Source of the DNA: Planctomycetota bacterium
GTDB taxonomy: Bacteria > Planctomycetota > Phycisphaerae > Phycisphaerales > UBA1924
Assembly: GCA_024280755.1 (NCBI GenBank)
Contig: JAJRPN010000020.1
Location: 1 to 64,000 of the forward strand
DNA: 64,000 bases
Reading direction: 5' to 3'
In this document: positions 1 through 9,123 of the stretch, one piece after another
Numbering within the stretch: the stretch's first letter is position 1
Layout: the number at the start of each line of letters is the position of its first letter
Made by a program: the position numbers and the translations under genes
The notes under the pieces: generated by a model
The model's database searches: none
The model's input: only the letters and a program-made list of their open reading frames with translations
What the model was told of the DNA's origin: nothing

Positions 1-763
1 GCATGGGTGCGCGGGCGATGTTGAGTTCGATCTCTTCTTCGTTGGCGTCGATGAAGGTCAGATCGATGGATGTGTTTTCTGGGCCTCGCAGGTTGCTGTT
101 GAGGATCGTGCTGGAGGCGTAGATATCGAACTCGATCGCGCTGACTGCATTGGCAAGTTTTTCAAGATTGGGTGCCAGTTCTTGCGATCTGGCATGAGTG
201 AGGATCCATCCGGTTTGAACGCCAACGCTTTGGGCGGGGCTTTGGTCGCGGATTGCAGAGACAACCGCTTGGCCATCGATCATGCGGATATCGATGCCGG
301 TATCCCAATCACCTTGCCCGTCGGTATCGGAATCATCGACGAGTTTGATGCTGTCGTTTGATCCGATGATGTCCGAGTCGGATGTTGAGTTGTTTGCTTC
401 AGTTGGAGCGTCATCATCTGCTTCAGGAAGGATGCTGAAGTGGGAGAGTCCGAACCGATTGATGGCATCGCGCATGATCGAGCGGATTTCGCGGCGGTTT
501 TGGGCTTGCGCTGCTTGCGGGCGAAGCTCATCGCGTACAGCGTTCCAGTCGACGCCGCCGAAATCGGGATCGAAGTGGGATTCGTTGATGATGTCCCACA
601 TGCTATCAAAGTCTGCGAGGGCGTCGGCTTCTGATACGGTTCGTACCTGAACGGTTGATGTGTCCGAGACCGTGTTGGTGCTGGTGCACCCGGCGAGGGC
701 AGTGAGGGCAAGCCCCGCAGCGAGACAGAGAATGTAGGAACGCTTTGTTTTTCGATTGCTCAC
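1..763 (-). CDS. S41-family (C-terminal processing) peptidase lipoprotein, 3' end outside window
   Basis: The frame is open from about 763 to the window edge, so only the N-terminal 254 residues are seen. It starts with a lipoprotein signal (hydrophobic LCLAAGLALTALAGC, lipobox LAGC). Next comes an S41 N-terminal helical segment (DFDSMWDIINESHFDPDFGG) and a PDZ-like stretch around DIRMIDGQAVVSAIRDQSPA. The Ser/Lys catalytic domain would lie beyond the window. I chose the GTG at 763 because GGAG sits 6 nt upstream of it; an in-frame ATG at 775 is the alternative. It probably acts as an outer-membrane or periplasmic protease. Family assignment rests on the N-terminal and PDZ segments only. Confidence 0.72.
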   Translation of the reverse strand, partial: MSNRKTKRSYILCLAAGLALTALAGCTSTNTVSDTSTVQVRTVSEADALADFDSMWDIINESHFDPDFGGVDWNAVRDELRPQAAQAQNRREIRSIMRDAINRFGLSHFSILPEADDDAPTEANNSTSDSDIIGSNDSIKLVDDSDTDGQGDWDTGIDIRMIDGQAVVSAIRDQSPAQSVGVQTGWILTHARSQELAPNLEKLANAVSAIEFDIYASSTILNSNLRGPENTSIDLTFIDANEEEIELNIARAPM

Positions 764-900
764 GAATGACTCCATGTGAGGGCAGGGGTATTTTGCCGAG
801 GGTAAAAACTCGGTTCGTGAGTATATGTATGGAATTGTGCAGCACTGGTTTCATATTTGAAAACCATACACCCAATTATAGTGTGATTTATGCGAAGGTT

Positions 901-1581
901 TTAGCTGTGAACGGTCTGGTAGACACGGATGACCCATTCTGGGGTCTCTTTGTGCATTTTTTTGAGCTTCGAGCCCTTGAGGAAGTAGTAGAGTGCGGTG
1001 CCGCCTTGAAAGAAAATGGCGATGAAGATCATACTGACATAGATCATCGCGGTGGCGAGCTGTTCGAAGACGACAAGGTCATCCATCATGCCTGCGAGTT
1101 CCGGCGTACTTTGCATCACCGGATCGGCTTGCATCGCCGATTCGATCATGGTCTGGGCGGGTGCAGACATGAGCATAAAGACGGCGTAGGTGATCAGTGC
1201 GCCTCCGAGGAGGAGCTGGTTGATGGCGAGTTTCTTGGGTGCGCGTAGATCGAGTGTCTTGAGCGATCGGCGGAGGGTGAGCTCGCGGGTTCCGATCCCG
1301 GCGATGACCAACGCGAAGATCATCATTGGAGGCCGACCCAGAGCGAAGGGCAAGGACAACGCGCCTGCGAGCAGGGTCGTCCAGCCTGAGAAGTTGGCAT
1401 ATCGGACGGCTTTTTCCATCGGTTTGGCTCGCTTGGATGCGATCTTGATCTGGTCGAGGTGGGCATCGCTGAGCGGGTTGGCCTGGCTTGGGTGTCCAGA
1501 TGGAACGCCCACGGGATCGTGCAGGCGGAGGGGGGAAGCGGGGGAGGGAGAAGAGGTTGGGTTGACGGGGAGTGAACTCAT
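901..1581 (-). CDS. hypothetical multi-pass membrane protein
   Basis: This 226-residue protein is not recognised. The first 55 residues are polar and rich in Pro and Ser. They are followed by about four hydrophobic segments: roughly 66-82, 84-98, 122-142 and 180-205. It has a basic C-terminal tail (KGSKLKKMHK). The start ATG has GAGG almost touching it, so initiation is not well supported; an internal Met near residue 55 could be used instead. It lies directly upstream of the S41 lipoprotein on the same strand, with a gap of about 140 bases. No catalytic motif is visible. Confidence 0.6.
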   Translation of the reverse strand: MSSLPVNPTSSPSPASPLRLHDPVGVPSGHPSQANPLSDAHLDQIKIASKRAKPMEKAVRYANFSGWTTLLAGALSLPFALGRPPMMIFALVIAGIGTRELTLRRSLKTLDLRAPKKLAINQLLLGGALITYAVFMLMSAPAQTMIESAMQADPVMQSTPELAGMMDDLVVFEQLATAMIYVSMIFIAIFFQGGTALYYFLKGSKLKKMHKETPEWVIRVYQTVHS

Positions 1582-1808
1582 ACCTCATATATCGGATTGA
1601 TTTTCAAAAATGGGCGTCCCGATGGGCGGTTGGGCGGGGTTCGTCGATCGGGCGTGGTTTAAACCGGAACCCGCGTCCGAAAACGCTGAGTATTTCATGA
1701 AGAAAGATGAGACTCCTGAGGTTGGTGATCGTACCTTGCTGGACAAACCCCGTTTTATTGCCGATGAGGGCATACACTCGGGCACACCATCTTTGGAGGG
1801 ATCGACGC

Positions 1809-2543
1809 ATGAAGGGTATGATTTTGGCAGGCGGTTTGGGCACACGCCTTCGGCCGATGACATTGGTAACCAATAAACACCTGCTGCCGGTCTATGACCA
1901 GCCGATGGTGTACTACCCGATCAAGTGTTTGGTCAATGCAGGGATCACCGAGATCATGATTGTCACCGGCGAAGAAAACGCGGGCGATTTTATCAAGCTC
2001 TTGCGCGACGGCAAAGAACTGGGATTGACCCGGTTGGAATATGCCTTCCAGGTTGGCGAAGGCGGGATTGCTGATGCGCTCAAGCTGGGCAGATACTTTG
2101 TCGACGATGACAAGGTGTGTGTGATTTTGGGCGACAACATCATCGAGAACAACATCAATGATGCGGTCGAAGACTTCCGTAATCAGAAGGATGGCGCGAA
2201 GGTGCTGCTCAAAGAGGTGCATGATCCTGAGCGGTTTGGTGTTGTTGAGTTTGGTGATGACGGCGAGACGATCGTGAATATCATCGAGAAGCCAACGAAC
2301 CCGCCGAGCAATATGGCGGTGACGGGTTTGTATATGTATGACGCGGATGTGTTTAACATCTGCGAAACACTCAAGCCCTCGTCGCGGAACGAACTCGAGA
2401 TTACAGATGTCAATACAGAGTATCTGCGTCGGGGCAACCTGACGAGCGCAACGCTTAACGGATGGTGGACGGATGCGGGGACGATTGAAAGCCTGCATCG
2501 CGCGTCAAATCTGATCGCGGAATCTGGGGCGAACAAAGTTTAA
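1809..2543 (+). CDS. rmlA: sugar-1-phosphate nucleotidylyltransferase (RmlA-like, short form)
   Basis: Transfers a nucleotidyl group to a sugar 1-phosphate, most likely dTTP to glucose 1-phosphate, the first step to dTDP-sugars for surface glycans. The ATG at 1809 has GGAGGG 8 nt upstream and gives 244 residues beginning MKGMILAGGLGTRLRP, the family's nucleotide-binding signature. GDNI and a GWWTDAGT segment typical of RmlA follow. An upstream in-frame start at 1707 lacks this support. It is shorter than the usual about 290 residues and so belongs to the short form without the C-terminal regulatory extension. The dehydratase RmlB follows 33 bases later; rmlC and rmlD are not in the window. 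Confidence 0.85.
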   Translation: MKGMILAGGLGTRLRPMTLVTNKHLLPVYDQPMVYYPIKCLVNAGITEIMIVTGEENAGDFIKLLRDGKELGLTRLEYAFQVGEGGIADALKLGRYFVDDDKVCVILGDNIIENNINDAVEDFRNQKDGAKVLLKEVHDPERFGVVEFGDDGETIVNIIEKPTNPPSNMAVTGLYMYDADVFNICETLKPSSRNELEITDVNTEYLRRGNLTSATLNGWWTDAGTIESLHRASNLIAESGANKV

Positions 2544-2576
2544 CTTAGGCTTTTAGCTAAATAGGAATTATCCACT

Positions 2577-3602
2577 ATGGGACAGACCATACTTGTTACC
2601 GGCGGCGCCGGGTTCATCGGCTCAAACCTCATCCGATACATCCTTGAGAACCGCCCTGAAGATCGAGTGATTAACCTCGATGGGCTTACCTATGCAGGGA
2701 ATTTGGAGTCTTTGGCCGAGTTTGTTGATGAGCCTCGCCATGAGTTTGTGCATTGCGATATCAATGATGCAGCCAAGCTCGACGAGATCATGCCCAAGGC
2801 CGATGTGGTGTTGCACCTTGCTGCGGAGTCGCATGTTGATCGATCGATCCATGATCCGTCGCTGTTTCTCAATACGAACATCATTGGGACGCAGTGCATG
2901 CTTGATGCAGCCAAGCGGCACAACATCAAGCGGTTTGTGTATGTCTCGACTGACGAGGTGTATGGCGAGTTGCCTTTGGATGACAAGAGCCAGTTGTTTA
3001 TGGAGTCGACGCCGTTGGCTCCTAACTCGCCCTATGCGGTTTCTAAAACCGGAGGCGATATGCTTGCGCGAGCCTATCACCATACTTACGGGATGAACAC
3101 CGGGATCACTCGATGCTCGAATAACTTTGGGGCTTATCAGTTTCCTGAGAAGGTCATCCCGTTGTTTGTGAACAACTTGCTCGAAGGCAAGAAGGTGCCT
3201 TTGTATGGTGACGGGCGCAATATTCGTGATTGGCTCCATGTACTCGATCACTGCGAGGCGATTTGTCGAGTGCTTGATGATGGCAAGCCGGGCGAGGCGT
3301 ACAACATCGGGGGCAACAATGAGCGATCAAACTTGGAACTGACCAAGATGCTGATTGATCTGTGCGGGCGAGATGAGACCTTTATAGAGCATGTGCCCGA
3401 TCGACTCGGGCACGATATGCGCTATGCAATTGATGCGACCAAGATTCGTGATGAGCTTGGTTGGGAGCCAACCCGCTCGGCATGGCCTGAAGCTCTTGAG
3501 GCGACGGTGCAGTGGTATAAGGACAATCTAGAATGGTCCGATCATGTGCGCACGGGTGAATATCGCCGATTCATGGACCAGAACTACACCACGCGAAGCT
3601 GA
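2577..3602 (+). CDS. rmlB: dTDP-glucose 4,6-dehydratase
   Basis: Converts dTDP-glucose to dTDP-4-keto-6-deoxyglucose, the branch point to rhamnose and other deoxy sugars. The 341-residue extended SDR protein shows the NAD-binding GGAGFIGSN motif at residues 9-17, the catalytic TDE in VSTDEVYGE, and the active-site YxxxK in SPYAVSKTGGD. Length and motif order fit RmlB. AGGA precedes the start at about 10 nt. It is read with the nucleotidylyltransferase upstream as a two-gene operon. Confidence 0.93.
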   Translation: MGQTILVTGGAGFIGSNLIRYILENRPEDRVINLDGLTYAGNLESLAEFVDEPRHEFVHCDINDAAKLDEIMPKADVVLHLAAESHVDRSIHDPSLFLNTNIIGTQCMLDAAKRHNIKRFVYVSTDEVYGELPLDDKSQLFMESTPLAPNSPYAVSKTGGDMLARAYHHTYGMNTGITRCSNNFGAYQFPEKVIPLFVNNLLEGKKVPLYGDGRNIRDWLHVLDHCEAICRVLDDGKPGEAYNIGGNNERSNLELTKMLIDLCGRDETFIEHVPDRLGHDMRYAIDATKIRDELGWEPTRSAWPEALEATVQWYKDNLEWSDHVRTGEYRRFMDQNYTTRS

Positions 3603-3874
3603 GTTCGGATCGATGAGTGCGGGTAGAAAAAACTTCTCTGCAAAATTGTCTCTTTAAATAGGACAAAGAAGTTTTCTATGAGTTGATCATTGTGAGTAAG
3701 CAGGTACTATTTGTGCTGTCAAGCCGTAGTGTTTTCTATTGGACAAGAAAACGGGTGGCTTTGCAGGCGGTGATGCCATATTCTGGTATTGTTCCTGTAT
3801 GACAATGTGACTGTGTCGATCGGTGTCTATCTGATACTGAGTTGAAGGGCACCAAACGCATAAGGGTATCTATC
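3603..3874 (+). promoter_or_regulatory. leader and promoter region of the cbb3 oxidase operon with inverted repeats
   Basis: This 272-base gap separates rmlB from the oxidase operon. At 3631-3677 AACTTCT and TTGTC recur inverted as GACAA and AGAAGTT. At 3731-3752 GTTTTCT faces AGAAAAC. The string GTTTTCTAT occurs twice, near 3672 and 3731. The first inverted repeat could be the rmlB terminator and the second an operator or promoter element. I could not find a good FNR/Anr box (TTGAT-N4-ATCAA). The function is inferred from position. Confidence 0.35.
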
Positions 3875-6202
3875 GTGGCGGATATAGTAAAGAAAACAAA
3901 GTCGCATCAGCATCCTGATAAGGACGGGCTTGAAGCGTTTGTCTACGACGACCATATTGTACGGATGTTTGCATGGGCAACCATTATTTGGGGCGTTGTT
4001 GCGATGCTCGTCGGTGTGATCATCGCGCTCCAACTCGCTTTCCCAGATGCAGGGCTTGGTGTCTCATTCTTGAGCTTTGGTCGATTGCGTCCATTGCACA
4101 CGAACGCAGCGATCTTTGCGTTTGCTGGCAACGGCATATTTGCTGCGGTGTATTACTCGACGCAGCGGCTTTGCAAATCCAGAATGTATTCTGACCTTCT
4201 CTCCAAGCTCCATTTTTATGGTTGGCAGTTGATTATTCTCTCTGCAGTACTCACATTGCCATTTGGAATCACCCAGGGTAAAGAGTATGCCGAACTCGAA
4301 TGGCCAATTGATATCATGATCGCGGTGGTCTGGCTTGTGTTCTTTGGCGGCAACTTCATGATGACGCTGATCCATCGCCGCGAGCGTCATATCTATGTCG
4401 CGTTGTGGTTCTATATTGCCACGATTGTCACGGTGACGATGCTTCATGTCTTTAACAACCTGTGGGTGCCGGCGGGTTTGGTTTACCTTGTTCAGTATGG
4501 CGAGATGCCATCGGCTGAGCTTGCACTCAAGTCATACCCAATTTATGCAGGTGTGCAAGACGCACTCATGCAGTGGTGGTATGGCCATAACGCGGTTGCG
4601 TTTTTCTTGACGACACCTTTCCTTGGAATGATGTACTACTTTCTTCCTAAGGCTGCCGAGCGGCCGGTGTTCTCGTATAAGCTTTCGATTATTCACTTCT
4701 GGTCATTGGTGTTTATCTACATCTGGGCCGGCCCTCACCATTTGCACTACACCGCGTTGCCAGAATGGGCTTCGACGGTTGGTATGGTCTTTTCGGTGAT
4801 GCTCTGGATGCCATCGTGGGGCGGGATGATTAATGGTCTGATGACTTTGCGTGGTGCTTGGCATCGTGTGGCTTCTGATCCGATTCTCAAGTTCTATATC
4901 GTGGGCATTACCTTCTATGGCATGGCAACATTTGAAGGCCCGTTGCTGTCGATTAAATCGGTCAACTCGCTCTCGCATTACACCGACTGGACCATCGCCC
5001 ATGTTCATGCGGGCGTGCTTGGCTGGAACGGGTTTATGACCTTTGGTATGCTCTACTGGATGATGCCTCGGCTCTTCCAGACGAAGCTTTACTCCAAGAA
5101 ACTCTGTGCTGCCCACTTCTGGATCGGCACGATCGGTATGGTGCTCTATGTCCTGGCGATCTATGCTGCTGGTATCACCCAAGGGTTGATGTGGCGTGCG
5201 TTTGATGTCAACGGGCGTTTGTCTTACCCAGATTTTATCGAAACAGTTACTATCTTGATTCCGATGTACTGGATTCGTGTTGTTGGCGGGTTGTTGTACC
5301 TCACTGGTGCAATCCTCGGCCTCTACAACATGTTCATGACCTGGCGCACACGCCCAGAGAAGTATGAAGAAGTTGTTCACTATGCACCAGCTCTGAGCAA
5401 AAATTATGATGGCGATCCGCCAGCTAAGTCACGCTTGGGTGCAAACACCAAGCTGGGCAACGCGGGCGATAAGTTCCTCCAAGGCAACTGGCATCGCTCG
5501 CTCGAACGCAAGCCTGTGAAGATGACTCTCTGGGTGCTCGTCGCGGTTGCGATTGGCGGGATTGTCGAAGCGGTCCCGATGTTCTTGGTTTCGTCGAATA
5601 TTCCGACGATTTCGACGGTCAAGCCGTACACGCCTTTGGAACTTGCCGGGCGAGACATTTATATCGCTGAGGGTTGCTACAACTGTCACTCGCAGATGAT
5701 CCGTCCGTTCCTTTGGGAAACCATGCGGTACGGCGAATACTCCAAGCCGGGTGAGTTTATCTATGACCATCCTTTCCAGTGGGGCTCGCGTCGAATCGGT
5801 CCAGACCTCGCTCGTGAGGGCGGATTGCGTACGCATCTGTGGCATTACCTTCACTTCAAAAACCCTGCGGATATCTCCGAGAACTCGATCATGCCTCGTT
5901 ATCCTTGGCTGTTAAAGAATACCGTCAACTTCGATGAGATCCGTGGTCGGGTTGATTCGATGGCACTTATGGGTGTTCCTTATGGCGAGTTGTTGCTCGA
6001 AGGCAAGACCGTTGAGCACGCCAAGGGACAAGCTCTTGAGATCGCGATGGAGCTCGAAGCACAAGGTGGTCCTTCGTATGAAGAAACCTATGACAAGAAG
6101 GTCATCGCACTAATTGCTTATCTCCAGCGGATGGGCACGGATATCTCGAAGACTCCGCCGCCGGTTGAGTCAGAGGTTGAAACGGAAGGGGTGTCGCCAT
6201 GA
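3875..6202 (+). CDS. ccoNO: cbb3-type cytochrome c oxidase, fused subunits I and II (CcoN-CcoO)
   Basis: Catalytic core of a high-affinity cbb3 terminal oxidase in the cytoplasmic membrane. From the GTG at 3875 (AAGGG 8 nt upstream) the protein has 775 residues; a TTG at 3842 is the other possible start. The CcoN part spans about 12 membrane segments. It carries the CuB/heme ligands in WYGHNAV, PHHLHYT (H288, H289) and AHVHAGV (H376, H378). A linker and one more membrane segment near 550-572 lead into the CcoO part, a monoheme cytochrome c with CYNCH at 601-605. Separate ccoN and ccoO are the rule in proteobacteria; fused CcoNO is known in Bacteroidetes and some other phyla. It opens an operon with ccoQ and ccoP. 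Confidence 0.95.
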   Translation: MADIVKKTKSHQHPDKDGLEAFVYDDHIVRMFAWATIIWGVVAMLVGVIIALQLAFPDAGLGVSFLSFGRLRPLHTNAAIFAFAGNGIFAAVYYSTQRLCKSRMYSDLLSKLHFYGWQLIILSAVLTLPFGITQGKEYAELEWPIDIMIAVVWLVFFGGNFMMTLIHRRERHIYVALWFYIATIVTVTMLHVFNNLWVPAGLVYLVQYGEMPSAELALKSYPIYAGVQDALMQWWYGHNAVAFFLTTPFLGMMYYFLPKAAERPVFSYKLSIIHFWSLVFIYIWAGPHHLHYTALPEWASTVGMVFSVMLWMPSWGGMINGLMTLRGAWHRVASDPILKFYIVGITFYGMATFEGPLLSIKSVNSLSHYTDWTIAHVHAGVLGWNGFMTFGMLYWMMPRLFQTKLYSKKLCAAHFWIGTIGMVLYVLAIYAAGITQGLMWRAFDVNGRLSYPDFIETVTILIPMYWIRVVGGLLYLTGAILGLYNMFMTWRTRPEKYEEVVHYAPALSKNYDGDPPAKSRLGANTKLGNAGDKFLQGNWHRSLERKPVKMTLWVLVAVAIGGIVEAVPMFLVSSNIPTISTVKPYTPLELAGRDIYIAEGCYNCHSQMIRPFLWETMRYGEYSKPGEFIYDHPFQWGSRRIGPDLAREGGLRTHLWHYLHFKNPADISENSIMPRYPWLLKNTVNFDEIRGRVDSMALMGVPYGELLLEGKTVEHAKGQALEIAMELEAQGGPSYEETYDKKVIALIAYLQRMGTDISKTPPPVESEVETEGVSP

Positions 6203-6450
6203 GAATGTCCGAAATTGTTTCATTCCTTGATCTTTCGATCTATCCGAGTATTGCTTTGATTTTCTTTCTGGCTGCCTTCATTGCGGTGGTGTGGAATGTG
6301 ATGACGAAATCGAAGCAAGAGATCGAAGCCGCAGCGAACATTCCGCTTGATGACGATGTGATTTTTACGCCTCGCGTTTCATCGATCGAATCCAATACAG
6401 ATACAGACTCAACAGACCCAGTTCAAAACGGGGGGGGCTCCCATGCCTGA
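6199..6450 (+). CDS. ccoQ: small cbb3 oxidase subunit, CcoQ-like
   Basis: An 83-residue protein with one hydrophobic segment (about residues 16-35) and an acidic, Thr/Asp-rich tail. It overlaps the end of ccoNO by four bases (ATGA) and overlaps the start of ccoP by eight, which implies translational coupling. CcoQ/FixQ proteins sit at this place and have this topology but share little sequence. The name therefore rests on position, size and topology. The tail is longer than in typical CcoQ of about 50-60 residues. Confidence 0.7.
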   Translation: MRMSEIVSFLDLSIYPSIALIFFLAAFIAVVWNVMTKSKQEIEAAANIPLDDDVIFTPRVSSIESNTDTDSTDPVQNGGGSHA

Positions 6451-7078
6451 GATCAACAAGCCAGATTCATACAAGAGCGATGCGCGCAAAGAAGAGTTGC
6501 TCTCGCATAACTACGACGGCATCCAAGAGTATGACAATCCGATCCCGGGTTGGTGGCACATGATCTTCCTTGGTTCGTGTGTATTCGCGGTGCTGTATGT
6601 GGTCGTGGTTCACTTCACGCCAATGGTTCCATCGCGGGAGGTTCGCTTGGCCAATAAGATAGCAGCAGCTGAAGAAGTTCAGTTCGGCAAGCTCCGCGAG
6701 ATGCCAATGGACGAGATCAAACTCCAAACGATCATGGGGAACGAGTCTTGGTTGGCAACGGGCAAGAGCATCTTCAATGGCACATGTACCGTCTGTCATG
6801 GCAAGCAGGCACAGGGGATCACAGGTTTAGGGCTCAACCTGACCGATGATAACTACTTGTATGTCAAGGGAATGATGGATATTGTGGACTTGGTGACCAA
6901 TGGCACCGAGAACAAGAAGATGCCTGCACAGACTTTGCTCAATACAAACGAAATCGCGATGGTTGCTGCGTATGCGGCTTCTTTGCGAGGCACCAATGTA
7001 CCCGGTCCTGATGGATCAGATGCGGGTGAGGTCATCGCACCGTTCCCGGCTCCGATAAAGGGCGATGACGGGGGGTAA
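6443..7078 (+). CDS. ccoP: cbb3 oxidase cytochrome c subunit CcoP, monoheme
   Basis: Membrane-anchored cytochrome c that passes electrons to CcoO. It has the FixP/CcoP N-terminal signature YDGIQEYDNPIPGWWHMIF with a membrane segment near residues 38-58, then one cytochrome c domain with CTVCH at 115-119 and a candidate axial Met in KKMPAQ. The protein is 211 residues. Canonical CcoP is about 300 residues with two CxxCH motifs, and only one is present here. The domain looks complete and the stop is followed by a normal gap, so this is a short form rather than a truncation. Confidence 0.9.
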   Translation: MPEINKPDSYKSDARKEELLSHNYDGIQEYDNPIPGWWHMIFLGSCVFAVLYVVVVHFTPMVPSREVRLANKIAAAEEVQFGKLREMPMDEIKLQTIMGNESWLATGKSIFNGTCTVCHGKQAQGITGLGLNLTDDNYLYVKGMMDIVDLVTNGTENKKMPAQTLLNTNEIAMVAAYAASLRGTNVPGPDGSDAGEVIAPFPAPIKGDDGG

Positions 7079-7149
7079 GATAGAAATTCCCCGGGATCGT
7101 CGCTGATTCATACGCATGCAGGCGGGGTGATTCAGTTCGAGGAGACGGT

Positions 7150-8592
7150 ATGTCAGATGAAGTAACCAATCTCGCGCCAGAAGAGCGTGTGCTGTCGACT
7201 CTCAATGATGATGGATCTCGCCGATGGCTCAATCCACGTTTGTCAAAGGGGCAGTTTCTTACCGCTCGGCGAATGGTTGCTTGGCTTTTGATTGTTGTTT
7301 TTTCGGCGGTGCCTTGGATTGAGTTCAATGGCAACCCTTTGGTATTTCTGGATATTATCCATCGAGAGTTCACCTTCTTTGGCAAGACATTCCTGCCGAC
7401 CGATACGCTTTTGTTGGCGTTGTTGCTGATCACCGGGTTTGTGAGTGTGTTCTTGATCACTGCGCTCTTTGGACGCATTTGGTGTGGTTGGGCATGTCCG
7501 CAGACGGTGTATATGGAGTTTCTGTATCGCCCGATCGAGCGGTTCTTTGTTGGTGGTTCGGGCAAAGCCAAAGCCAAGAGTTTCTTGGGGATTCGCAAGG
7601 TTCTCCAGTATGTCGCTTACCTCGTTGTTTCGATTCATCTCTCGCAGACCTTCATCTCATACTTTGTGGGTGCGGATAATCTTAAAGAATGGATCTGGGG
7701 TTCGCCCGCGGATCATCCAGCCGCCTTTGGGGTCATGTTTGTCACGACCGGGCTGATGATGTTCGACTTCGCATATTTCCGTGAGCAGGTATGCTGTGTG
7801 ATGTGCCCATATGCACGCATGCAGAGCGCGTTGCTCGATCAGGATTCGATGATCGTTACCTACGACAAAAAACGAGGCGATCCACGCGGCAAAAAGAAGA
7901 GAGCAAAGAAGAACAAGATTGGTGAGATTATCAGCTTGCCGGTTCTTGAAGAAGATCTCGGCGACTGTATTGATTGCACGATGTGCGTGCAGACCTGTCC
8001 GACGGGGATCGATATCCGCGATGGGCTTCAACTTGAGTGCATCGGGTGTGCCCAGTGTGTTGATGCGTGTAATGTCGTGATGGAAAAAATCGGGCGGCCG
8101 TTAGGATTGATCCGGTATTCATCCGAGCGCATTATCAACGGCGGCAAGAGTCATCTTATCCGTCCACGCGTGATTATTTATCCGTTGATTTTGATCGGTA
8201 CATTGACGGCATTTATATTTTTGCTCTCGACCAAGCCGGCGGCGGATGTGTTGTTTATTCGTGGGCAGGGGTTGCCGTTTAATATTCTCGAATCACAGGA
8301 CATTACGAACCAGGTTCGCGTGCGGATTTCGAATCGTACAGAAGAGACCGCGACTTATACAGTGAGCGTGATCGAACCTGCTGGCGTGCGGATTGATCAC
8401 TTTGAACCCATGACGATTGAGGCTGTTCAAACGAGTTCTGAGATGATGCTGATCATCGCGCCGTTCTCTGTGTTTACCGATGGCGAAGTGATTCTTTCGA
8501 TCAAGATTGTTGATGATCAGGGCAACTATGAGACAGTTGAGACTTACAAGATACTTGGGCCGATGAGCCTGCCAAAGGATAAGAAACCATGA
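7150..8592 (+). CDS. ccoG: cbb3 oxidase assembly protein CcoG (FixG/RdxA)
   Basis: Membrane ferredoxin-like protein of the cbb3 assembly set, described in other bacteria as reducing Cu(II) for oxidase maturation. The 480 residues contain N-terminal membrane segments and a NosR/NapH-type CGWACPQ motif. A second motif, CCVMCPYARMQ, is followed by two 4Fe-4S cluster motifs beginning at C273 (CIDCTMCVQTCP) and C297 (CIGCAQCVDAC). A C-terminal Ig-like domain follows another membrane helix. GAGGAG lies just upstream of the ATG. Its stop overlaps the start of ccoH. Confidence 0.95.
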   Translation: MSDEVTNLAPEERVLSTLNDDGSRRWLNPRLSKGQFLTARRMVAWLLIVVFSAVPWIEFNGNPLVFLDIIHREFTFFGKTFLPTDTLLLALLLITGFVSVFLITALFGRIWCGWACPQTVYMEFLYRPIERFFVGGSGKAKAKSFLGIRKVLQYVAYLVVSIHLSQTFISYFVGADNLKEWIWGSPADHPAAFGVMFVTTGLMMFDFAYFREQVCCVMCPYARMQSALLDQDSMIVTYDKKRGDPRGKKKRAKKNKIGEIISLPVLEEDLGDCIDCTMCVQTCPTGIDIRDGLQLECIGCAQCVDACNVVMEKIGRPLGLIRYSSERIINGGKSHLIRPRVIIYPLILIGTLTAFIFLLSTKPAADVLFIRGQGLPFNILESQDITNQVRVRISNRTEETATYTVSVIEPAGVRIDHFEPMTIEAVQTSSEMMLIIAPFSVFTDGEVILSIKIVDDQGNYETVETYKILGPMSLPKDKKP

Positions 8593-9107
8593 TCCAGAGT
8601 GATTCTGAAGTTAAGAAACTGAGTTTTCTCAAGCGGGGCAAGTATTGGCCGATGATTATCGTTGGGATGCTTACATTGCATGCGTCGATTATGCTGGGCA
8701 CGCTTGCAGTGGTGTCGGCCCGGCACGATCTGTATGTCGAGCCTGATTACTATGCCAAGTCGATCGACTGGGATAATCAGCGTGAGATGTTTGAAGTAGC
8801 GGACAAAATGGGATGGGTGATCGAGATCGTTGTCGGCGAGCCTGCGGATGATGCGGAACAGACCCGCCAGATGAGTATCACGATCAAAGATGCCAATGGC
8901 GATTCGATTGATCGGGCACTCGTCGAACTCGAATGCTATCACCCTGCCCATGTGAGTGATCGAGTAAAAATGGTGATGCTGGGCATGGGCGACGGGCTCT
9001 ATCAGTCAACGCTCGCGATGAACGCGCCAGGATATTGGAATGCACATTTGGCGATTCGCTATCAGGGCATGCAGGCGATGATAACACGCGAGATCGAGAT
9101 TCAGTAA
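8589..9107 (+). CDS. ccoH: FixH/CcoH-like cbb3 assembly protein
   Basis: A 172-residue protein with a single N-terminal membrane helix (about residues 19-40, WPMIIVGMLTLHASIMLGTL) and a periplasmic domain. The sequence DLYVEPDYYAKSIDWD resembles the FixH signature PDYYKKG. FixH proteins are needed for stable cbb3 assembly. The four-base overlap with ccoG supports coupled translation. The assignment uses the YY motif, topology and operon place together. Confidence 0.85.
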   Translation: MIQSDSEVKKLSFLKRGKYWPMIIVGMLTLHASIMLGTLAVVSARHDLYVEPDYYAKSIDWDNQREMFEVADKMGWVIEIVVGEPADDAEQTRQMSITIKDANGDSIDRALVELECYHPAHVSDRVKMVMLGMGDGLYQSTLAMNAPGYWNAHLAIRYQGMQAMITREIEIQ

Positions 9108-9123
9108 ACGGAAATAGACTGCT

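Noticed and set aside
745-1248. Plus-strand frame of 167 codons across the gap between the first two genes
   Set aside because: It overlaps the membrane protein gene in antisense and has no ribosome site or protein-like motif.
3672-3700. FNR box near TTGATCATTGTGAG before the oxidase operon
   Set aside because: The second half-site does not match ATCAA; only one half is present.
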